DNA of 64,000 bases. Source: Microbacterium paraoxydans (lineage in GTDB: Bacteria; Actinomycetota; Actinomycetes; Actinomycetales; Microbacteriaceae). The notes beneath the pieces were generated by a model. The model ran no database searches, was not told the DNA's origin, and saw only the letters and a program-made list of their open reading frames with translations. A program made the position numbers and the translations under genes. Location: NCBI RefSeq assembly GCF_020524545.1, contig NZ_JAIVLG010000001.1, forward strand, positions 1 through 64,000, in the 5' to 3' direction. Within the stretch, counting starts at the first letter, position 1. Every line of letters begins with the position of its first letter. This document shows, piece by piece, positions 44,641-53,929 of this stretch.

Positions 44641-45524
44641 CCGACATCTCTCAGACTCCGTCTCTCGCCCCCGGCGGCGGGCGCAGCATGGAGCGCGTGC
44701 GTCTTCTGCTGCGCAGCCGCAGCGGACTCACCGGCCTCATCATCGTCGCTCTGCTCGCGGTGTTGAGCCTCGTCTCGGCGTTCGGGCTGCTGCCGTTCGA
44801 TCCCCTCGCGCAGGATCCGCCCTCGCGCCTGCAGCCGCCGTCCGCCGTGCACTGGTTCGGCACCGACCAGTTCGGTCGCGATGTGTTCTCCCGCGTGGCC
44901 GCCGGCGTCGCCAACTCGGCTCTCATCTCCGTGGTCGCAGTGGCCTTCGCCACCGTGGTCGGCACCGTCTGCGGACTCATCGCCGGCTTCTACCGCGGCT
45001 TCTCCGACGGCGCGATCACCGCCGTGACGAACGTGCTGTTCGCGTTCCCGCCGCTGCTGCTGGCGCTGTCGCTCGCTTCGGTGTTCGACCGCAATTGGTT
45101 CACCATCGCCGTGGCGATCGCGATCGTGTACGTGCCGATCTTCATCCGCGTCACCCGAGGACCCGTGCTGTCGCTGCGCGAGGTCGAGTACGTCAAGGCG
45201 GCCAAGAGCACGGGTCAGGGTCGCATGGCGACCATGTTCCGGCACGTGCTGCCGAACATCACGTCGATCATCATCGTGCAGGTCACGCTGTCGCTGTCGT
45301 GGGCCGTGCTCACCGAGGCATCGCTGAGCTTCCTCGGTCTCGGCACGCCCCCGCCCGCGCCCTCGCTCGGCTCGATGATCTTCGAGGCGCGAACGCTCGT
45401 GACGATCGCCCCGTGGACGATGATCGCGCCCGGCGTGATCGTGGTGCTCCTCGTCGTCGGTCTGAACCTGCTCGGCGACGGGCTGCGCGACAGTCTCGAC
45501 CCCCGGAACAGAGGAAAGCGATGA
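44637..45524 (+). CDS. Oligopeptide-type ABC transporter permease, DppC/OppC-like
   Basis: A 295-residue permease: cytoplasmic leader, first helix, then the DppC signature PPSAVHWFGTDQFGRDVFSRV and EAA loop EYVKAAKSTGQGRMATMFRHVLPN. ATG 44637 overlaps the preceding stop; its own stop overlaps murQ by 4 bp. Confidence 0.9.
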   Translation: MTDISQTPSLAPGGGRSMERVRLLLRSRSGLTGLIIVALLAVLSLVSAFGLLPFDPLAQDPPSRLQPPSAVHWFGTDQFGRDVFSRVAAGVANSALISVVAVAFATVVGTVCGLIAGFYRGFSDGAITAVTNVLFAFPPLLLALSLASVFDRNWFTIAVAIAIVYVPIFIRVTRGPVLSLREVEYVKAAKSTGQGRMATMFRHVLPNITSIIIVQVTLSLSWAVLTEASLSFLGLGTPPPAPSLGSMIFEARTLVTIAPWTMIAPGVIVVLLVVGLNLLGDGLRDSLDPRNRGKR

Positions 45525-46426
45525 CCCTCGAGGATCTCGGTGGACTGGCCACGGAGGCCAGCGACCCGCGCTATGCGGAACTCGACCTGATGAGCGTGGC
45601 TGAACTGGCGCAGACCATGAACGAGGCGGATGCCACGGTGCCCGCCGCCGTGCAGCGGGCCCTGCCGCAGATCGTTCCCGCGATCGAGGCGACGGCCGCG
45701 CGCATGGCGCAGGGCGGCCGCCTGGTCTACGTCGGCGCGGGAACCCCGGGGCGCATCGGCGTGCTCGATGCCTCGGAATGCCCTCCCACGTTCAGCACCC
45801 CGCCGGAGCTCGTCTTCGCGATCATGGCCGGAGGGCCCGGCGCGATCGTGAACCCCGTCGAGGGGGCGGAGGACGACGCGGACGCGGGTGCTGCAGCGAT
45901 CGACGCGGCAGGAATCGGCCCGCTCGACACCGTGATCGGCATCGCTTCCAGCGGACGCACCCCCTATGTGATCGCGGCCGTCCGCCGAGCGCGCGAGCTC
46001 GGCGCGCTCAGCATCGGGCTCTCGTGCAACGTCGGCACCGCGCTGAGTGCGGCGGCGGAGCACGGGATCGAGGTCGAGGTCGGCCCCGAGGTGCTCTCCG
46101 GCTCGACCCGGCTCAAGTCGGGCACGGCGCAGAAGCTCGTGCTCAACATGTTCTCGACCATCTCGATGGTGCGAAACGGCAAGGCCTACGGCAACCTGAT
46201 GGTGGACCTGAAGGCCACCAACCACAAGCTCCGCGAGCGGGCCATCCGAATGGTGCAGACCATCGCGGAGGTCGACCGCGACGCGGCGGTGTCCGCCCTG
46301 GAGACGGCCGCCTACGACGTGAAGCTCGCGTCGATCATGATCCGCCGCGAAGAGGATCTCGTCGCGGCCACCGCTCGACTGGCCGCCGCCGATGGTCGGC
46401 TGCGCACCGCACTGGAGGAGAACTGA
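45521..46426 (+). CDS. murQ: N-acetylmuramic acid 6-phosphate etherase
   Basis: A 301-residue MurQ, cleaving the lactyl ether of MurNAc-6-phosphate to GlcNAc-6-phosphate and D-lactate. Conserved blocks: TEASDPRYAELDLMS, VYVGAGTPGRIGVLDASECPPTF (catalytic Glu region), EDDADAG, ASSGRTPYVIAAVR (SIS phosphosugar loop), STRLKSGTAQKLVLNM. AGAGGAAAG precedes the start. Cytoplasmic; coupled to the transporter genes before it. Confidence 0.95.
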   Translation: MTLEDLGGLATEASDPRYAELDLMSVAELAQTMNEADATVPAAVQRALPQIVPAIEATAARMAQGGRLVYVGAGTPGRIGVLDASECPPTFSTPPELVFAIMAGGPGAIVNPVEGAEDDADAGAAAIDAAGIGPLDTVIGIASSGRTPYVIAAVRRARELGALSIGLSCNVGTALSAAAEHGIEVEVGPEVLSGSTRLKSGTAQKLVLNMFSTISMVRNGKAYGNLMVDLKATNHKLRERAIRMVQTIAEVDRDAAVSALETAAYDVKLASIMIRREEDLVAATARLAAADGRLRTALEEN

Positions 46427-47616
46427 TGCGCGTCCTCGGACTGATCTCGGGCACCTCGCACGACGGGATCGATGCCGCCGTCGTCGACTTCACGACCAGT
46501 GGCGGCTTCACCGCGCACGGCGTGGACCTGCACGGCACGGTGCTCGCGGCGACCAGCGTGCCGTACGCATCCGAGTTGCGGGCGCGGCTGATCGCGGCGC
46601 TGCCTCCGGCGCAGACGACGCTCGCCGAGGTCGCGGAGCTGGACACGCTCATCGGTCAGGCGTTCGCCGAGGTCGCCGCGGACATCGCTGCCGAGGTGGG
46701 CGGCGTCGACGCGGTGTGCTCGCACGGGCAGACCGTGTACCACTGGGTCGAGGGCGCGCACGCGCTGGGCACCCTGCAGATCGGGCAGCCCGCCTGGATC
46801 GCGGAGAAGGTGGGTGCCCCCGTGGTCTCCGACATCCGCATCCGCGACATCACGGTCGGCGGACACGGTGCACCGCTGGTGTCGTTCCTCGACGAGCTGT
46901 TGCTGCGCTCGCGCGCCGGAGTCTCGGCAGCCCTCAACCTGGGTGGCATCTCGAACATGACGGTGGTGCGGCAGGACGGTCTGGTCGCCTACGACATCGG
47001 CCCCGCGAACGCACTCGTGGACGCTGTCATCGTGGAGCACGACCTCAACCCGCTCGGCTACGACGACGACGCCGCGATCGCCCGCACCGGACAGATCGAC
47101 GAGGCGCTGCTGGCCGCTCTGCTCCAGGACCCCTACTACGCCCTCACCCCGCCCAAGAGCACGGGCAAGGAGCACTTCCACCTCGGCTACGTGCACGAGC
47201 ACCTCGCCGCGCAGGGGCGAGAGATCCCCGTCGCGGATGTCGTACGGACCCTGACCGAGCTCACGGTGCGCACTGTCGCGCGTGACGTGGAGGCGGCGGG
47301 CATCGGATTCCTCGCCGTGTCGGGTGGTGGCTGCCGCAACCCGCTGATCCTCGACGGGTTGCGCGCCGCGCTGCCCGCGACGGAGGTCGTGCTGGCCGAC
47401 GAGCTGGGGGCCGCAGCCGACAGCAAGGAGGCGATCCTCCTCGCCCTGATCGGCTGGTCCACGATGCACGGCATCCCCGCGATCGTGCCCGGCGGCACCG
47501 GCGCTCGCGAGCCGCGGATCCTCGGCACCATCACCCCGGGTGTCGGTCCGTTGCAGATGCCGGAGCCGGTCGCCGCCATCGACTCCCTCGTGCTCACGGA
47601 GGCCGCGGCATCGTGA
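46426..47616 (+). CDS. anmK: Anhydro-N-acetylmuramic acid kinase
   Basis: A 396-residue AnmK. It opens the 1,6-anhydro ring and phosphorylates to give MurNAc-6-phosphate, the MurQ substrate. Blocks: LGLISGTSHDGIDAAVVDF, VCSHGQTVYHW, NLGGISNMTVV, YDIGPANALVDAVI, VSGGGCRNPLIL. Starts on the last base of the murQ stop (TGATG), a tight coupling. The pair MurQ plus AnmK is diagnostic of peptidoglycan recycling. Confidence 0.95.
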   Translation: MRVLGLISGTSHDGIDAAVVDFTTSGGFTAHGVDLHGTVLAATSVPYASELRARLIAALPPAQTTLAEVAELDTLIGQAFAEVAADIAAEVGGVDAVCSHGQTVYHWVEGAHALGTLQIGQPAWIAEKVGAPVVSDIRIRDITVGGHGAPLVSFLDELLLRSRAGVSAALNLGGISNMTVVRQDGLVAYDIGPANALVDAVIVEHDLNPLGYDDDAAIARTGQIDEALLAALLQDPYYALTPPKSTGKEHFHLGYVHEHLAAQGREIPVADVVRTLTELTVRTVARDVEAAGIGFLAVSGGGCRNPLILDGLRAALPATEVVLADELGAAADSKEAILLALIGWSTMHGIPAIVPGGTGAREPRILGTITPGVGPLQMPEPVAAIDSLVLTEAAAS

Positions 47617-48116
47617 TGCTCCAGGTGCGCCCCGCCACCCCGGACGACCTGTCCGGGGTGCTCGAGGTGTTCCTCGCGTGCTGGCGGGAGAGCTATCGCG
47701 GCGTCCTCCCCGACACGGCGCTCGACGCGATGAGCGACGAGCGCGCGGAGGCGCTGTGGCGTCGGGTGCTCTCCGAGCAGGCGGGCGTCGTGCTCGTCGC
47801 GGAGAGCGATGGCGGGATCGTCGGGATCACGCGGTACGCCGCGAGCCCCTCCGAAGACGGTCGCATCGACGGCGCCGTGCACTCGCTGTACGTGTCACCC
47901 CGAGCCCACGGCGGCGGCATCGGCGGAGCACTGCTGACGAGGGCGACGGCCGCGCTGCGGGAGGCCGGGGCCGAGGCCGCGACGCTCTGGGTGTTCGCCG
48001 CGAACGCGCCGTCGATCGGCTTCTACGAGGCGAAGGGTTGGCATGCGGATGGAGCCACCCGCACGCAGCCGGAGTTCGGCGAGCCCGAGCAGCGCATGCG
48101 CAAGGAGTGGACATGA
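47616..48116 (+). CDS. GNAT-family N-acetyltransferase
   Basis: A 166-residue GNAT: VRPATPDDLSGVLEVFLACWRESYRG start, beta4 AVHSLYVSPRAHGGGIGGALL (acetyl-CoA pyrophosphate loop), FYEAKGW C-terminal. ATG 47616 overlaps the anmK stop; GTG 47613 is an alternative start. In the muropeptide operon, it might acetylate an amino sugar or free peptide amine, but substrate is unknown. Confidence 0.88.
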   Translation: MLQVRPATPDDLSGVLEVFLACWRESYRGVLPDTALDAMSDERAEALWRRVLSEQAGVVLVAESDGGIVGITRYAASPSEDGRIDGAVHSLYVSPRAHGGGIGGALLTRATAALREAGAEAATLWVFAANAPSIGFYEAKGWHADGATRTQPEFGEPEQRMRKEWT

Positions 48117-49264
48117 GCGCGGTGGTGCGTCTGCGCGTGCTCCGGGTGGCGTCGCCGCTGGTGCGGCCGTTCATCACGGCCGTGCGGCAGACGGACCGTC
48201 TCGACGTCGTGCTGGTCGAGGCGACCGATGCGGAGGGGCGCAGAGCATACGGCGAAGCCGCCACGAGCTGGCGCGTCACGGGAGAGAGCCCCCAGAGCGT
48301 CGCCGCCGCGGTCGCGGGTCCTCTCGCCGACGTGGTGATCGGTCGCGATGCCGGCGACGCCGGGCTCCCCGGGGACATCGCACGGTCGATCCAGGGCAAT
48401 GCCGCCGCCCGCAGCGCTGTCGAGTGCGCGGTCGCCGATCTCGACGCCCAGCAGCAGGGGGTCTCGCTCGTGGCCGACCTGTCTCGCGCGCACGCGGTGC
48501 ACAACTCCTCAAGAACGTCGCACCTCCGCACCGACATGACCCTGTCCGTGGGGGACCCGGAGGAAGTGGCGGCGGTTTCTGAGGAGTACGTCACCGCCGG
48601 CTTCGGCTGCCTCAAGCTCAAGGCTTCCACCGCGTACGACACCGTGGCCGTACTCCGAGCCGTCCGGGGCGCTGTCGGGCCCGACATCACCCTGCGCATC
48701 GACGCGAACCAGGCCTGGGACGCCGAGGCCGCGATCCGCGTGATCCGCGCCGCCGAGGACGCGGATCTCGGGCTCGAGCTCGTCGAGCAGCCGGTCGCGG
48801 CCCGCGACCTCGATGGGCTCGCCGCGGTGACGGCGGCCGTGGACACCCCGATCATGGCGGACGAGTCGGTACGCACGGCCGATGATGTGCGCGGGATCGC
48901 CGCCCGGGGAGCCGCCGACCTCGTGAACATCAAGCTCGCCAAGACGGGCGGCCTGGCGGAGGCGCTCGCTGCCGCCGAGGCCGCACGAGAGACCGGTCTG
49001 GGCGTTGTGGTCGGCTGCATGATGGAGTCCCACGTCGGAGTGAGTGCCGCAGCCCACCTCGCGGCAACCGTCGCCCCCGACGTGGTGCACGACCTGGACG
49101 CGGCGTCCTGGCTGCGTCGTTCACCTGTGGTGGGCGGGGTCGCCCTGTCCGGTGAGGTGCTGGCCCTGGGGACAGGCCCGGGCCTGGGCATCATCGGGCT
49201 CGCGTCCGACGCGCAGACCGACGTCCTCCTCGACCTCACCCGCGGTGCGGAGGTACGCGCATGA
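48113..49264 (+). CDS. Dipeptide epimerase of the enolase superfamily, probable L-Ala-D/L-Glu epimerase
   Basis: A 383-residue muconate-lactonizing subgroup enzyme: capping domain, KLKAS with the catalytic Lys pair, metal residues in RIDANQAW, LVEQP and ADES, and Lys in NIKLAKTGG. Family members YcjG and YkfB epimerise L-Ala-D-Glu from murein peptides to L-Ala-L-Glu, allowing peptidase breakdown. Position beside murQ and anmK makes that role likely. Overlaps neighbours at both ends by 4 bp. Confidence 0.88.
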   Translation: MSAVVRLRVLRVASPLVRPFITAVRQTDRLDVVLVEATDAEGRRAYGEAATSWRVTGESPQSVAAAVAGPLADVVIGRDAGDAGLPGDIARSIQGNAAARSAVECAVADLDAQQQGVSLVADLSRAHAVHNSSRTSHLRTDMTLSVGDPEEVAAVSEEYVTAGFGCLKLKASTAYDTVAVLRAVRGAVGPDITLRIDANQAWDAEAAIRVIRAAEDADLGLELVEQPVAARDLDGLAAVTAAVDTPIMADESVRTADDVRGIAARGAADLVNIKLAKTGGLAEALAAAEAARETGLGVVVGCMMESHVGVSAAAHLAATVAPDVVHDLDAASWLRRSPVVGGVALSGEVLALGTGPGLGIIGLASDAQTDVLLDLTRGAEVRA

Positions 49265-50346
49265 CCGCCGCCGGAGCCGTCGCCGCCGTGCTCGCGATGG
49301 AGTCCTCCCCGCGCGGAGTCGTCGCCGGCGTCGTGACGGAGGCGGGGCGCGATGTCGCGGCCGGCGGCCTGGCCGATCTCGCAGGAACCCCGACCACCAC
49401 TGAGACCGCGTTCGACATCGCCTCGGTCTCGAAGGTCGCGGCCACGACGACCGCGATCCTGAACCTGGTCAGCCGGGGCGACCTGCGCTTCGACGACCGG
49501 GTCGACCGGTTCCTCTCCGGCACCGCCTGCGCTCCGGGAACGACGGTGCGCCACCTCCTGCAGCACCGTGCGGGCCTGTGGGAGTGGCAGCCCCTCTACC
49601 TCGACCGCGAGCACCCCGGTGACCCTGCGGCCGCAGCCGATGCGATCCCGCTGCGATACGGCCTCGACGACGCCCGTCACTACTCCGACCTCGGCTTCAT
49701 GCTTCTGGGCCGCATCGTCGAAGCCGTCGCCGACCTGCCCCTGGACGAAGCCGTGCGGGAACTGGTCACGGCACCCCTCGGGCTCGACCGCACCGGGTAC
49801 GGACCCGTCGGGCGCCCCGTCGCCTCGTCCGCGGTCGGCGACATCGCCGAACGTCGCATGGTCGCCACGGGAGAGCCCTATCCGATCCTCACCGCCTCCA
49901 GGGATTTCACCTGGCGCGAAGGCGAGATCGCCGGGGTCGTGAACGACGGCAACTGCTTCCACGCTCTCCATGGCGTCTCCGGCCACGCCGGTTTCTTCAG
50001 CACCGCAGACGACCTGCTGACCTTGGGGGAGGCGCTCGCCGCACCCGACAGACATCCTGCGCTGTGGAACCCCGACACCGTTGCCGAGCTCTTCCGCGAC
50101 GGACCGGATGCCGGACAGGCGCTGGGGTGGCGCAGTGACACGGTCGCCGTCGCCGGCCGGTCGACCCGTGTGCTCTGGCACCCCGGCTTCACGGGCTGTG
50201 CCCTCGGGATCATCCCGAACACCGGCACCGCCGCGGTGCTGTTGAGCACCCGCCTCTTCGCCCCCGAACCCGCACCGACCGAAGTGCTCTGGCGCACGGT
50301 GCTCCCCGCCCTCCTGGACGACAACGAAGGAACGAGAACATCATGA
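49261..50346 (+). CDS. Serine hydrolase of the beta-lactamase/PBP4* family, candidate MurNAc-L-alanine amidase
   Basis: A 361-residue PF00144-type protein with no signal peptide. Active-site motifs: SVSK (SxxK), YSD in ARHYSDLGF (YxN equivalent) and HPG in WHPGFTGC (KTG/HxG position). Cytoplasmic location rules out a resistance beta-lactamase role. The B. subtilis AmiE (YbbE) in the murQRP cluster is of this general family and cleaves MurNAc from L-Ala; the same role is inferred here. Coupled to neighbours by 4-bp overlaps. Confidence 0.83.
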   Translation: MTAAGAVAAVLAMESSPRGVVAGVVTEAGRDVAAGGLADLAGTPTTTETAFDIASVSKVAATTTAILNLVSRGDLRFDDRVDRFLSGTACAPGTTVRHLLQHRAGLWEWQPLYLDREHPGDPAAAADAIPLRYGLDDARHYSDLGFMLLGRIVEAVADLPLDEAVRELVTAPLGLDRTGYGPVGRPVASSAVGDIAERRMVATGEPYPILTASRDFTWREGEIAGVVNDGNCFHALHGVSGHAGFFSTADDLLTLGEALAAPDRHPALWNPDTVAELFRDGPDAGQALGWRSDTVAVAGRSTRVLWHPGFTGCALGIIPNTGTAAVLLSTRLFAPEPAPTEVLWRTVLPALLDDNEGTRTS

Positions 50347-51971
50347 GCATCACCGAGCCCGTGCTGAGCATCAGCGGTCTCGCCGTCGCCTTCCGGACCG
50401 GTTCCGAGCTGGTCACCGCGATCAGCGACGTCAACATCGACATCGCCGCCGGTGAGACCGTCGCGGTCGTGGGCGAGTCGGGATCGGGTAAGTCGACCAC
50501 CGCGGCAGCGGTCAACCGTCTGCTGCCGGAGAACGGCGCGATCACGGCCGGGAGCATCCGCTTCGACGGGCGCGAGCTGACCGATCTGCCCGAGAACGCG
50601 ATGATCTCGCTGCGCGGTGCGGGGATCGGCCTCGTGCCGCAGGATCCGATGTCGAACCTCAACCCGCTCATGCGTGTGGGCGAGCAGATCGGCGAGGCTC
50701 TCGAGGTGCACGGCCACACGCACGGCGACGCCACGAAGACCCGGGTCGTCGAGCTGTTGGAGATGGTGGGGATCGCGGACGCCGCGCAACGCGCGCACCA
50801 GTACCCGCACGAGTTCTCCGGGGGCATGCGTCAGCGCGTGCTGATCGCGATGGGTCTCGCCTGCAAGCCGCGCCTGCTGATCGCCGACGAGCCCACCTCA
50901 GCCCTCGACGTGACGGTGCAGCGGCGCATCCTCGACCAGCTCGACACACTCACGGATGAACTCGGCACCGCGGTCTTCCTGATCACGCACGACCTGGCCC
51001 TCGCCGCCGAGCGTGCCGACCGCATCGTCGTGATGTTCCGCGGCCGGGTGGTGGAGGAGGGGACATCCGCGCAGGTCCTCGGCGCCCCGCAGCACGAGTA
51101 CACCAAGCAGCTGCTCGCCGCGGCGCCCAGCCTCGCCTCCCGCCGGGATGCCCTGCCGCAGCGCGAGGCGGCCACGGGCACCCCGTTCGTCGAGATCCGC
51201 GATCTCCGCAAGGAGTTCGCCCTGCGCGCCCCCAAGGCGGGGGAGCCGCAGACGTTCACGGCGGTCGACGGAGTGAGCTTCGAGATCCGCCGCGGCACCA
51301 CGGTGTCGATCGTGGGAGAGTCGGGGTCCGGCAAGTCGACCACCGCGAACATGGTGCTCGGGCTCGAAGACGCCACATCGGGCTCGATCCTGTTCGACGG
51401 ACTCGACCTGACCACGCTCCGCCGCAAGGAGCTGTTCGCCCTGCGCCGTCGGGTGCAGCCCGTCTTCCAGAACCCCTACGCCTCGCTCGACCCGCGCTAC
51501 ACGGTCGAGCAGTCGATCGCCGAGCCGCTGCGCGTGCACCGCATCGGCACCACGGCGTCTCGCAAGGCGCGGGTGCTCGAGCTGCTGGAACAGGTCGCCC
51601 TCCCCGCGGCGATGGCCGAGCGCCTGCCGCACGAGCTGTCTGGAGGGCAGCGTCAACGCGTCGCGATCGCCCGCGCCCTGGCGCTCGAACCCGAGCTCGT
51701 GGTGCTCGACGAAGCGGTGTCGGCACTCGACGTGCTCGTGCAGGCGCAGATCCTCGACCTGCTCGCCGACCTGCAGAAGCGGCTGGGCCTGAGCTACCTC
51801 TTCATCAGCCATGACCTCGCCGTGGTGCGGATGATCTCCGACGAAGTGCACGTCATGCAGCGCGGCGTCGTGGTCGAGAGCGGCACCCCGGAGCGGATCT
51901 TCGACGACCCGCAGCATCCGTACACGCGCGAACTGCTCGCCGCGATCCCCGGAGCTTCCCTGGCGTCCTGA
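50343..51971 (+). CDS. Fused oligopeptide-type ABC transporter ATPase (DppD-DppF fusion)
   Basis: A 542-residue protein with two ABC cassettes. First: GESGSGKSTT, signature FSGGMRQR, Walker B LLIADEPTSALD. Second: GESGSGKSTT, LSGGQRQR, LVVLDEAVSALD. Each ends with an oligopeptide-type C-terminal tail (LAAAPSLASR; PYTRELLAAIPG). One polypeptide supplies both nucleotide-binding subunits for the permease pair at 43669-45524. Last gene of the muropeptide operon. Confidence 0.93.
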   Translation: MSITEPVLSISGLAVAFRTGSELVTAISDVNIDIAAGETVAVVGESGSGKSTTAAAVNRLLPENGAITAGSIRFDGRELTDLPENAMISLRGAGIGLVPQDPMSNLNPLMRVGEQIGEALEVHGHTHGDATKTRVVELLEMVGIADAAQRAHQYPHEFSGGMRQRVLIAMGLACKPRLLIADEPTSALDVTVQRRILDQLDTLTDELGTAVFLITHDLALAAERADRIVVMFRGRVVEEGTSAQVLGAPQHEYTKQLLAAAPSLASRRDALPQREAATGTPFVEIRDLRKEFALRAPKAGEPQTFTAVDGVSFEIRRGTTVSIVGESGSGKSTTANMVLGLEDATSGSILFDGLDLTTLRRKELFALRRRVQPVFQNPYASLDPRYTVEQSIAEPLRVHRIGTTASRKARVLELLEQVALPAAMAERLPHELSGGQRQRVAIARALALEPELVVLDEAVSALDVLVQAQILDLLADLQKRLGLSYLFISHDLAVVRMISDEVHVMQRGVVVESGTPERIFDDPQHPYTRELLAAIPGASLAS

Positions 51972-52002
51972 GCGGGCAGGTGTCACGCCTGTTGCCGGTC
52001 AC

Positions 52003-52073
52003 ATGTCGGGAGGATGGGCGGATGTCGGGCGGATGCCCCTCATCCGCCCGACATCCGTGAAATCTCCCGACAT
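52003..52073. terminator. Two-tier hairpin after the muropeptide operon
   Basis: Inner 17-bp perfect arms CGGATGTCGGGCGGATG (52019-52035) and complement (52041-52057) close a 5-nt loop; outer 10-bp arms ATGTCGGGAG (52003-52012) and CTCCCGACAT (52064-52073). Downstream, CGGACGGCATC-type direct repeats continue to about 52125. Lies between converging genes, so probably a bidirectional terminator; no T-run is present. Confidence 0.75.
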
Positions 52074-52135
52074 CCGCTCCGGACGGCATCCGGACGGCAT
52101 CCGCTCCGGGGGCGGCATCCGGGCGGGGGTGGGGC

Positions 52136-52303
52136 TCAGCGCGTGCGGTCGTCGTCGTCCCAGGGACCTTCCCACCAGCCTGCGCGGCCGTCGTCCGAAT
52201 CACCGCGTCTGCGACGGGAGCGCACGAACTGCACGATGAACACGGTCAGCGAGCTGAGCAGGATCAGGAAGACGACGAGGAACAGCAGGTCGTTCTGGGT
52301 CAT
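52136..52303 (-). CDS. Small single-pass membrane protein
   Basis: A 55-residue protein: one helix (LLFLVVFLILLSSLTVFIVQFV), a basic stop-transfer RSRRRR, then an acidic Trp-rich tail (AGWWEGPWDDDD). Start ATG 52303 overlaps the stop of the preceding YdeI-like gene. Unknown function. Confidence 0.6.
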   Translation of the reverse strand: MTQNDLLFLVVFLILLSSLTVFIVQFVRSRRRRGDSDDGRAGWWEGPWDDDDRTR

Positions 52304-52878
52304 GGGCGTTTCCCCTCCGCGGCATTCGCCACGATCTTCGCGATACGGGCGGTCTTCGTCTCCGCCCGCTTGGCCATCGCGATCTGCGTGAGGCCGAACT
52401 TTTTGACCGACTTCGGAAAGGCATCCCAGTTGGTCCGCGCGGCGGGGAAGGCGTCGAGCGCGGCGGCGAACTCGTCCGGTTCGATCCCGGCCTCCGGTCC
52501 GTCGAGCACGGTCCAGGAGCCGTTCGCCTTCGCCTCGTCGAGCACACGGATCCCGGCGGGGGCGAGCAACCCCGCGGCTTCGAGCTCCGCGATGCGGGCC
52601 TTGTTCGTCGCCGCCCATCCGCTGCCAGGACGACGAGGGGAGAACCACTGACCGTTCGCCCGGTCGTCCGTCCCGTCGTCGAACACGCGTACCGGTCCGT
52701 CGATCCAACCGAAGCAGAGCGCGTGCCGGACGGCATCCTCGTAGCCGACCCCCTCGGCGGAGCCGCGCACGCTGAGCAGCCAGACCCCCGCCGCGCGCTC
52801 GTGGTTCTCCTCGAGCCAGGAACGCCAGGCCGCCGCATCCGCCGCCCGGATCCGCTCGCCGTCGTCCAGCGCGCCCAT
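52300..52878 (-). CDS. YdeI/OmpD-associated family protein
   Basis: A 192-residue protein with the YdeI family opening (AAAWRSWLEENHERAAGVWLL), the YEDAVRHALCFGWIDG block and ending in KSVKKFGL...TKTARIAKIVANAAEGKRP. Relatives are annotated as bacteriocin-protection proteins, but the biochemical role is not known. Start 52878 is 3 bp before the HAD stop, likely one transcript. Confidence 0.83.
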   Translation of the reverse strand: MGALDDGERIRAADAAAWRSWLEENHERAAGVWLLSVRGSAEGVGYEDAVRHALCFGWIDGPVRVFDDGTDDRANGQWFSPRRPGSGWAATNKARIAELEAAGLLAPAGIRVLDEAKANGSWTVLDGPEAGIEPDEFAAALDAFPAARTNWDAFPKSVKKFGLTQIAMAKRAETKTARIAKIVANAAEGKRP

Positions 52879-52881
52879 GGG

Positions 52882-53694
52882 CTACTTCTTGGTCTTCACC
52901 GTCGTGATCGTCTCGGTGATCCGCGGCAGCAGGTCGGCCACCGACTGCACGATCTCGTCGGGACGGAACGGGTACTTCTCGATCTCGGCCTGGTCGCTGA
53001 TCCCGGTGAGAACGAGCACCGTGTGCAGGCCCGCTTCGATGCCCGCCACCACGTCGGTGTCCATGCGGTCGCCGATCATGCCGGTGCGCTTGGAGTGCGC
53101 GCCGATCTTGTTCAGCGCCGAGCGGAACATCATCGGGTTCGGCTTGCCGACGACGTAGGGCTCCTTGCCCGTGGCCTTGGTGATGAGGGCGGCGATCGCT
53201 CCGGTGGCCGGGAGGGGGCCGTCGGCGCTCGGGCCCGTGGCATCCGGGTTCGTGACGATGAAGCGCGCGCCGCCGATGATGAGGCGGATCGCCTTCGTGA
53301 TGGCCTCGAACGAGTAGTTGCGCGTCTCACCGACGACCACGAAGTCGGGGTTCGTCTCGGTCATGATGAAGCCGGCGTCGTGCAGGGCCGTGAGGATGCC
53401 GGCCTCGCCGATCACGAAGGCCGAACCGCCGGGCAGCTGCTGCTTCAGGAAGTCGGCGGTCGCGAGGGCCGACGTCCAGATGCGCTCCTCCGGCACGTTC
53501 AGGCCGCTGATGCGCAGGCGTGCGGACAGGTCGCGCGCGGTGAAGATCGAGTTGTTTGTGAGCACCAGGTACGGGATGCCCGCGCTCTCCCAACCGGCGA
53601 GCAGTTCGGATGCCCCGGGGATGGCGTCGTTCTCATGGACGAGCACGCCGTCCATGTCGGTCAGCCAGCATTCGATGTCGTCGCGTTGTGCCAT
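52882..53694 (-). CDS. HAD-IIA family phosphatase (NagD/AraL type)
   Basis: A 270-residue HAD-IIA hydrolase: motif I WLTDMDGVLVHE, YLVLTNNSI (motif II Thr/Ser region with C2A cap), VGKPNPMMF (Lys) and MIGDRMDTDVVAGIEAGLHTVLVLTG. Phosphatase of sugar or nucleotide phosphates; NagD types act on UMP/sugar phosphates. Substrate not determined. ATG 53694 preferred over GTG 53700. Confidence 0.9.
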   Translation of the reverse strand: MAQRDDIECWLTDMDGVLVHENDAIPGASELLAGWESAGIPYLVLTNNSIFTARDLSARLRISGLNVPEERIWTSALATADFLKQQLPGGSAFVIGEAGILTALHDAGFIMTETNPDFVVVGETRNYSFEAITKAIRLIIGGARFIVTNPDATGPSADGPLPATGAIAALITKATGKEPYVVGKPNPMMFRSALNKIGAHSKRTGMIGDRMDTDVVAGIEAGLHTVLVLTGISDQAEIEKYPFRPDEIVQSVADLLPRITETITTVKTKK

Positions 53695-53929
53695 GTGCAC
53701 AGCCTAGAGGGCGAGTGTTTCTGGCACATGACCATTCGAATCGCGCGAATGGCTCGGCTTCACGTCGAAACGCAGCCGATCGGGCGATTCCAACCGGGAG
53801 GCTAAGGCGCGGGGGTGCTGCGTCGACAGCGCCGGGACGCGCTCGCAACAGCGGCGACGGCCGCCCTTCTGCGGGAGAGGGGCGGCCGTCGGGGTGGTGG
53901 GGAACCCGTCGCGCCGGTCGTCGGCGGAT

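Noticed and set aside
49261..50346. Antibiotic-resistance beta-lactamase
   Set aside because: No signal peptide, YSD instead of YxN and location within a murein recycling operon point to a cytoplasmic amidase or peptidase.
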